From: Harmothoe impar
Taxonomy: Eukaryota > Annelida > Polychaeta > Phyllodocida > Polynoidae
Length of the DNA: 64,000 bases
Reading direction: 5' to 3'
NCBI GenBank assembly: GCA_947462335.1
Contig: OX381718.1
Location: forward strand, 40,330,976 to 40,394,975
The number at the start of each line of letters is the position of its first letter. The first letter of the stretch is position 1. The notes beneath the pieces are model-generated. The model was not told the DNA's origin and did not search any database. It saw only the letters and a list, made by a program, of their open reading frames with translations. Positions 58,162 to 64,000 of this stretch are shown here, piece by piece. The position numbers were made by a program, and so were the translations under genes.

Positions 58162-58412
58162 TTAACCCTTTAAGGGCGGCATGGTGCTTAGATGAACTAT
58201 GCTCTTTGTCGGCATGATGATGCACGAATGCACTCCTGGCAAGTAACACACTAGTGCTGCATTCAAAATGCATGCCAAGCCTACAGGGTTCATACACTTC
58301 CGAGGGTCGGCATGATGCATGATGCATGGATGCAGGCGGAGCTGCATGAATTCATGCATTATGCCGATAAAGGGCATAGTCCATTAAAGCACTATGCGGT
58401 CCTTAAAGGGTT
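58162..58412. mobile_element. Palindromic MITE, full copy
   Basis: Ends TTAACCCTTTAAGGGCGGCA and GCGGTCCTTAAAGGGTTA, both hairpins present with ATGATGC duplicated. Confidence 0.93.
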
Positions 58413-58801
58413 AGATGCCCCAATGAGCAGCCCTTGAGCAGGTCAGTTGTGCGGCAGGAGCAGCTCCCTATCTGTGAGAGTTAAGACGTCTTGTGTTTGG
58501 TGGAGATTACGGCACGGTGAGGACATGAGGAGGAGTGTGTGTGTGTGTGGGGAGGGGGGGGGGTGGTGGTAATGTTTCTACATGGGGGGTCCTAGGGCCT
58601 GCCGCCTTTTAGAAGTATAGGGTATTTTGCACCTGACATCATGTTATATGAGCTTGTATCTCAACATGATCGGTTATTTTGGTTAGATATGGGAGACACT
58701 CATTTATGGCTGTGGATATATGAAAAAATTCAGTGTGTTATAATTCCATATACTACTTTGCTCACTGGTAATATATGTGCCATCTACTGGGAAAAGGGAC
58801 C

Positions 58802-59191
58802 TTAGGCCACTCAAAAAAAAAAAGTTGTTTCTCATCACCGCGCGCATCATAAAAATCATGATTTGGGGAATTCTCTTCTTTTTTTCTTTTTTTTTTTTTT
58901 TACATTTTTGATGAAAAATATGTTAAAATTGCCAAAATATTGGCAAATTTGGTATCAAATTAAAGCTTATGCTGTCAGCAATCCAGCTAGGTGGGTGTAA
59001 CTTGTATTCTTACAACTTTTGCTGATCAATAAACTCCAAATTACTAAAATTTGAAAATTGATCGCGAAATGTCCAAATTTCCCTATGAAAATTGCCCCGA
59101 GTAAAAAAAAAAAAAAAAATTAAATAAAAAACGCCCTCGTCATATTTTCATTGCTTGGTGATGAGAAACAATTTTTTTTAAAGTGGCCTTA
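58802..59191. mobile_element. 390-bp MITE with TTAGGCCACT and GTTTCTCATCACC ends, copy 2
   Basis: TTAGGCCACTCA, A run and TTGTTTCTCATCACC at the left; GGTGATGAGAAACA, T run and AGTGGCCTTA at the right. Inverted relative to 39391-39769. From 59192 to 60110 no gene is seen. Confidence 0.88.
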
Positions 59192-60110
59192 GTGCATGCA
59201 CACTATAAGGGCCTTTTCGCAAAACGTCTAACGTATGGTGGCAAAGGTATCTCCGACTGTATTAATCATAAGCCCTACTTCCAAAGGCAGTTACTTATTT
59301 ACTACGTATCCTCGTTGTAAAAGTGTCATCATGGCACAATTCCGCTTCCTATATACTACTTATAGGCCTTGGTAGGTGTAATACACTGTATCAAAGGCTA
59401 CTCTCAATATACTACTTACACGGCCTTGCTGATACAGCGTACAACAGAACTCAAGTCTTAACCTTTACATGTGCTATACATAGTAGGTTTCAGTTGAGGT
59501 TCAAGCTAGATTTTAACGCCACATATCCCACGACTCATTTCATGTTTTCTTAAAGCTTGGCCAAAAGCACTTTTGTATATAGTTCAGTTTTCATTCACAA
59601 GAGGGCTCTCATGGGCTGGGAGCTCAGCTCTTACAGGCACAAGATAGGGTGAATATGTTGTAGCTGGACAATGCTCATGGTCCCCTGTCCAAACACTGCT
59701 GCCCTCTGGTGGAACTGTTATTTTAGTCCATGTATGGAAAATGCTGAACTTATTCCCTGACGGCCCAGCTTTAAGATGCCTTATTGATTCCAGTATGCAT
59801 GTGGAGCCTCAATCCTCAATTTCCTCCAAACTTCTCATATTGTCCACACCTGATACAGAAACAAGATTGCAAATATAATCAGAGACCTCAAAGAGTATGG
59901 TTTATTTAGAGACTAACTTCTCCGTACGTCATGATATCACATATTTTCCCATTGCTGCCAAAAAAGGAAATGCCAAGACGCTGTCTCCCGACTTCAGGGG
60001 ATTCAGATGCTGCCGTAACCGCGCCGCCCTCACTAGAGAATATTCCAGAATACTTCCATTTCCCCAGTTTTGTCTAGGAAGGGGCTTGGCCGAGCTTAGT
60101 CGGACGTCTC

Positions 60111-60366
60111 TAACCCTTTAAGGGTCACATGGTGCTTTAATGCACAATGTCGTTTGTCGTCATGATGCATGGATGCAGCCCTGTTAAATAACTCGCTGGT
60201 GCTGCATTAAGGCATCACGTCAACTCTACGGGGTTGAACTACTCCCGAAAGGTTGGCATGATGCATGATTGCAGCCCTAGAGAGTAGAGTCACTCGGGCT
60301 GCACTCTTGCATCATGACGACCAAGGGTATAGCATATTAAAGCGCTTTGCGGCCCTTAAAGGGTTA
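60111..60366. mobile_element. Palindromic MITE, full copy
   Basis: Ends TAACCCTTTAAGGGTCACAT and GCGGCCCTTAAAGGGTTA: the right end is at consensus. Confidence 0.95.
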
Positions 60367-61154
60367 GTTGGCCGGCGTCTCCAGAGGAGTAGATGGAATG
60401 ACAGATCGACAGTCGGCAAACAGCGAATCATCGTGCAGATAACGGCCCGACCTTGGCGCCATCGTCGTTTCTATTCTTTGCTGTGATTGGTTGGTTCCAA
60501 GTTGGAGCGTTGGAATCCCTTTCTAACCCAGTCTCAGCTCCACCCCCGCCCTCCCTCACCTCAGTCCTACCCACAGTCCACCAGCTTCCGGCTATAAGGG
60601 ACCTTGGCATGGTTGTGTAACTTACCATCCTCGATACTCAATCAATATCATAAGCAATTTATTATAGTTACTGGGCACTCGAGTCTCAACTAATTGAAGT
60701 CATGCTATGAACCTTATAGAACATACGCTAACTGCTTCTAAAGATTTTAAATAGGTACGGTAACTGCTTCTAAAGATTATAAATAGATCCATTTCTATTC
60801 CTACATTTCACCGAGATGCTATATTTCCTAATTCTACAGGAATTTCTGAATCAAATCATCTTAACTTTATACAGAAGCCCAACCACAATCTTGTCTACCA
60901 GGGAATGGCATCTCTACTACAAACAAACGCATATGGAATATACCCACTAAATATCATCTTTGTATTATTTTCCTACACAACGTGGCAGTGTAACGCTTGG
61001 CAGAGCTCATTAAACAGAAGCTGACTCTAGTCTTTCACTACGTCACGATTCTCCAGTACCACTACAGACATGTTCACTCATCCAAATACCTTGGTGGCAT
61101 GTCTGGTTAACTCACATGAAATGTCTCTGCTATAGTAAAGTGCATGCTCCTCAG

Positions 61155-61285
61155 GGAGTGAGCATTTTAAAAAAAAAGAATGGGGGGGGGGGGGCAGGTT
61201 GGTGAATCTTCGCACGAGCGTGTTGAATTCTTTTCGGTATCCCCGCATTTTCTGACCCCCCCCCCCAGCATTGTAGGATTTACTG
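61155..61285. mobile_element. Partial G-tract MITE related to 17200-17442
   Basis: AGGGAGTGAGCATTTTAAAA, a G run of about 12 and later a C run of about 13. Downstream (61320-61520) TTGCGAGT and CTCGCAA words recur, probably another decayed element. No gene is recognised from 60367 to 61993. Confidence 0.5.
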
Positions 61286-61993
61286 GGTCGACCCCTTTTA
61301 GCAATAAGCCGGTGATGCACTGCTGCGATTTTGCGAGTAAACATGCACCAAACGTTCCAGCAGTGGATCAGCTGCTGCGATGCTCTGCGACAACGTCACT
61401 GCGAGGGACGGACGACCTGCAACTCTACAAATTCGCAGAAATCAAAAAGTTTTGATTTTTGCGAGTGTACTCGCAAGCCTCTCTCGCACGGGCGCACTCG
61501 CAACAAATTCGCGACAGTGGCATTGCAGTTAATAGCAATGCACGTTTTTTCCCTCTTAAAGACAGGTGGTAGTGGCGGCTCCCTACATATACATGGCCGG
61601 TATAATGTCAACCAGGAATCAAGCCATTTGGAATGTTTTCGGTTTTTGGACAATCTGATCTAATTTTAGTAGGGGAAGTGGACCCAACTTTGCTCTCTGT
61701 TCCTCATAATGTAGGTATATCAATCAGATTGCTTTGGATTTGATAAAGGTGTATCCAAAGAGTCTAATGAAAAACAAATGTGATGCCAACATTTAAGGGT
61801 GATCGCCAATGATTGGTCCAATTTAAGGTTGGAATCTCCCAAAGCAAAAATTAAATAATATATATGTGGGAAAGGTAATTGCAGCTTTTCAAACTCTACC
61901 CTCCTCAGAAAACACCTCAAAAACACCAGCTGGTCGTCGTTACAATCAGACAAGGCCCAATATAATGAGTGTTTGTTTTGCTAACACCATCAA

Positions 61994-62224
61994 CCAACCT
62001 GTCAAGGGCCACCTGGTGCTTTAATGGGCTACGCTATTTGTCAGCATGATGCATGAATGCAGCGCTCACAAGCATCGCCAGTGCGGCATTCATGCATCAT
62101 GACGGTCATCGTGATGCGTGAATGCACTGCAGCCCTAGTGAGTAGACTCAGCAGGGTTACATTCATGCATCAGAAAGATAAAGAGCATAACGTATTCTAG
62201 CACAGTGCGGCCCTTAAAGGGTTA
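61994..62224. mobile_element. Palindromic MITE, full copy
   Basis: Ends CCTGTCAAGGGCCACCTGGT and GCGGCCCTTAAAGGGTTAA. ACTGCA has been inserted in hairpin 2. Confidence 0.93.
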
Positions 62225-62470
62225 ATGAATGACCATCGAGCTGCAACCACAAAAGGTATCCCTTTTACCCCCAAGGACCAAGGAAAAGATGCACACATTC
62301 AAAATAAGTCTGCACAACTAATCATGCGGCCCGTGGACTAACCACCCAGAACGTCGTGAACAGTCGTAATGGTGGTCGTGTTTCCGCTACCCACTAGCAC
62401 GGGCCAATCAGTCCCCACCAAGGGCCTCCGTCACAAAGCTTCACAATGACGACTGGTCCTGTTATCAAGT

Positions 62471-62712
62471 TAAACCTTTAAGGGCTGTTTAGTGCTTTAA
62501 TGTGCTATGCGTTTTGTCGTCATGGTGCATTAACGCAGCCCTGGTGATTAACTCGCCAGGGCTGCGATGATGCATTTTGTTGACACTACGGGGTTGACAC
62601 ATGCAAGAAGGGTCCGTATAATGTACCAAAGTAGGACCAGCGAGTTATTCGCTGGGGCTGTGTTTGTGCATCATGATAACAAATGTTGTAGAATGCTGTC
62701 CTTAAAGGGTTG
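62471..62712. mobile_element. Palindromic MITE, full copy
   Basis: Ends TAAACCTTTAAGGGCTGTTT and GCTGTCCTTAAAGGGTT, both hairpins present. Between 62713 and 63402 no gene is seen. Confidence 0.92.
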
Positions 62713-63402
62713 ATATGCCTTTTGTGGCGTCAATCTGTGGCAGCCCTACTCCTGTGATGTGCTCATCACAATCTCCATATATAGGCCCCTTTTGCTCTGC
62801 GACCAGCTTGGGGGATGAATGTAATATATTCCAATATGGCGCCGGATAGACAGTACCAGACTACTGGGGGCCCCTGGTGGAGATGAAACACAACTAAATA
62901 AAGACAAAACATGCAGCAGACGACATTTTGCTGCCGTTCAGCCTCGTTTCCCGCCCAAAATTAATTCCGGTAGAGTCGTCTGCACTGTTCCCCAGTTTGT
63001 CCATTTTCTGGCCAGCTTCCTGAAGTAGGAAGGGTCCAGACAGGGGAAGCTCAATGTTGGTACACAGAAAGGTATAGCGTTCAACTACCAGCAACCTGAT
63101 GGTATTGCAGGCTATTGTAGGATCAATGTGAAGACATCACTTTTGTAGGAAATTTTCAGATGACAAAATGGCGACTTCACCCTCTAGACCTGTCATTGCA
63201 GCAGTGCACTGATCAGAGACCTGCCATTAAGTGGGGGACCTCTAGGCTGTAGAGAATGGCGGACCTGGTGAATGGAGATTAAGACTAACACGCTACAAAA
63301 ATGAGCAAAAAACAGAGGAGATGACAATAGTACTGCCATGTTTTTCTTTTCAATCAGCAGAGTGGATTAATTAGTATCCCTGACAATCCATAGGTCCCCT
63401 AC

Positions 63403-63660
63403 TCACCCTTTAAGGGCCGCATATTGCTTTAATATGTTATGACCCTGGTCGTCATGTTGCATGAGTGCAGCCTCGACGAGGCTACCCTCTAGAGCTGCAT
63501 GCATGCTTCATGACGACCATTTGGGAGTGTATCAACCCTGTAGGGTCAGGATGATGCTTGACTGTATTACTGGGGAGTTATTCGCCAGGGCTGCATTCAT
63601 ATGCATCATGGTGACAAAGTGCTTAAAGCATTTGAGCACTATACTGCCCTCAAAGGGCTA
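63403..63660. mobile_element. Palindromic MITE, full copy
   Basis: Ends CACCCTTTAAGGGCCGCATA and CTGCCCTCAAAGGGCTA. Hairpin 1 is diverged at its tip (GACGAGGCTACCCTCTA). 63661-64000 is AT-rich with no feature seen. Confidence 0.93.
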
Positions 63661-64000
63661 ATTGGTAGGTATGTGGCATTCATGCATTGTTATGTCGTGA
63701 CGATATCTCTTGAAGCCTATAGTATACGTGAACCGTTGTCTCATGGCATTTTTAGCAAGTCAATATCATACATTTAAAATGTAATCTCGTTGAGAAAACA
63801 CACTGATCAGTTAGTTAATCATGGTGGTGACAGTGAGATTATAACATGAACTCATTAAACTTCGATATGTACGCCCAACAGCTATAATTATACAGATGTA
63901 AAAGTAAAACTGTATTTTATATGTCAACAGAACTGAACATATATATGGGAATAATCTCATTAGCTGCAATTATCACTGGGCAGCTTGTGCCTGTTACTAG

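Noticed and set aside
62894..63094. 66-aa minus-strand frame with an acceptor-like CTACTTCAG
   Set aside because: No family match and no partner exon; the surrounding frames are equally open.
13400..63662. Recurrent 60-75-aa frames with words like MMHECSPGELLARAAFMHHDD
   Set aside because: They are the palindromic MITE read in different frames and orientations; their similarity is explained by the repeat.

Overview
This is a piece of an animal nuclear genome. The evidence is spliced genes with GT..AG introns and matching phases, a TRPV-family ion channel, a fibrinogen-related domain, a 5'-truncated LINE and many families of small inverted-repeat transposons. Sparse genes, abundant G/C homopolymer runs and several MITE families suggest a marine invertebrate such as a lancelet, hemichordate, echinoderm or lophotrochozoan. 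The sequence alone does not settle which, and this guess rests on family knowledge only.

Layout. At 0.3-6.5 kb on the minus strand lies a TRPV-like cation channel gene, reconstructed here as eight coding exons (about 1072 aa). It has a long acidic and coiled-coil N-terminus ahead of ankyrin repeats, six membrane segments and an unusual selectivity filter. At 11.0-12.6 kb on the plus strand lie the last two recognisable exons of a fibrinogen-related (FReD) protein. At 16.6-18.2 kb on the minus strand lies a three-exon gene for a 90-aa single-pass membrane protein that I do not recognise. Its first intron holds an array of degenerate copies of its own exon-2 splice-acceptor region. At 31.8-31.9 kb on the plus strand there is a probable first coding exon with a good start context below a CpG-rich stretch. 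At 41.3-42.5 kb lies the 3' end of a CR1/jockey-type LINE with a frameshifted reverse transcriptase.

The rest is accessory DNA: nested MITEs, minisatellites (13-bp, 30-bp, 35-bp and 60-bp units), microsatellites and G/C tracts. The dominant component, and the best candidate for something undescribed, is one family of about 240-bp, almost wholly palindromic elements. Their termini match CCCTTTAAGGGCCGCAT and each contains two internal hairpins. I count about 31 full or partial copies, roughly 26 of them between 33 and 64 kb, so one about every 1.2 kb. Two copies are themselves hosts of other transposons, one of these doubly nested. Another fills most of a small intron and ends 30 bp from an exon.

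The genes do not form an obvious functional unit; they are ordinary neighbours separated by transposon-rich DNA. Exons were read by eye from splice consensus, phase continuity and protein similarity. Coordinates of diverged repeats are approximate to a few bases.
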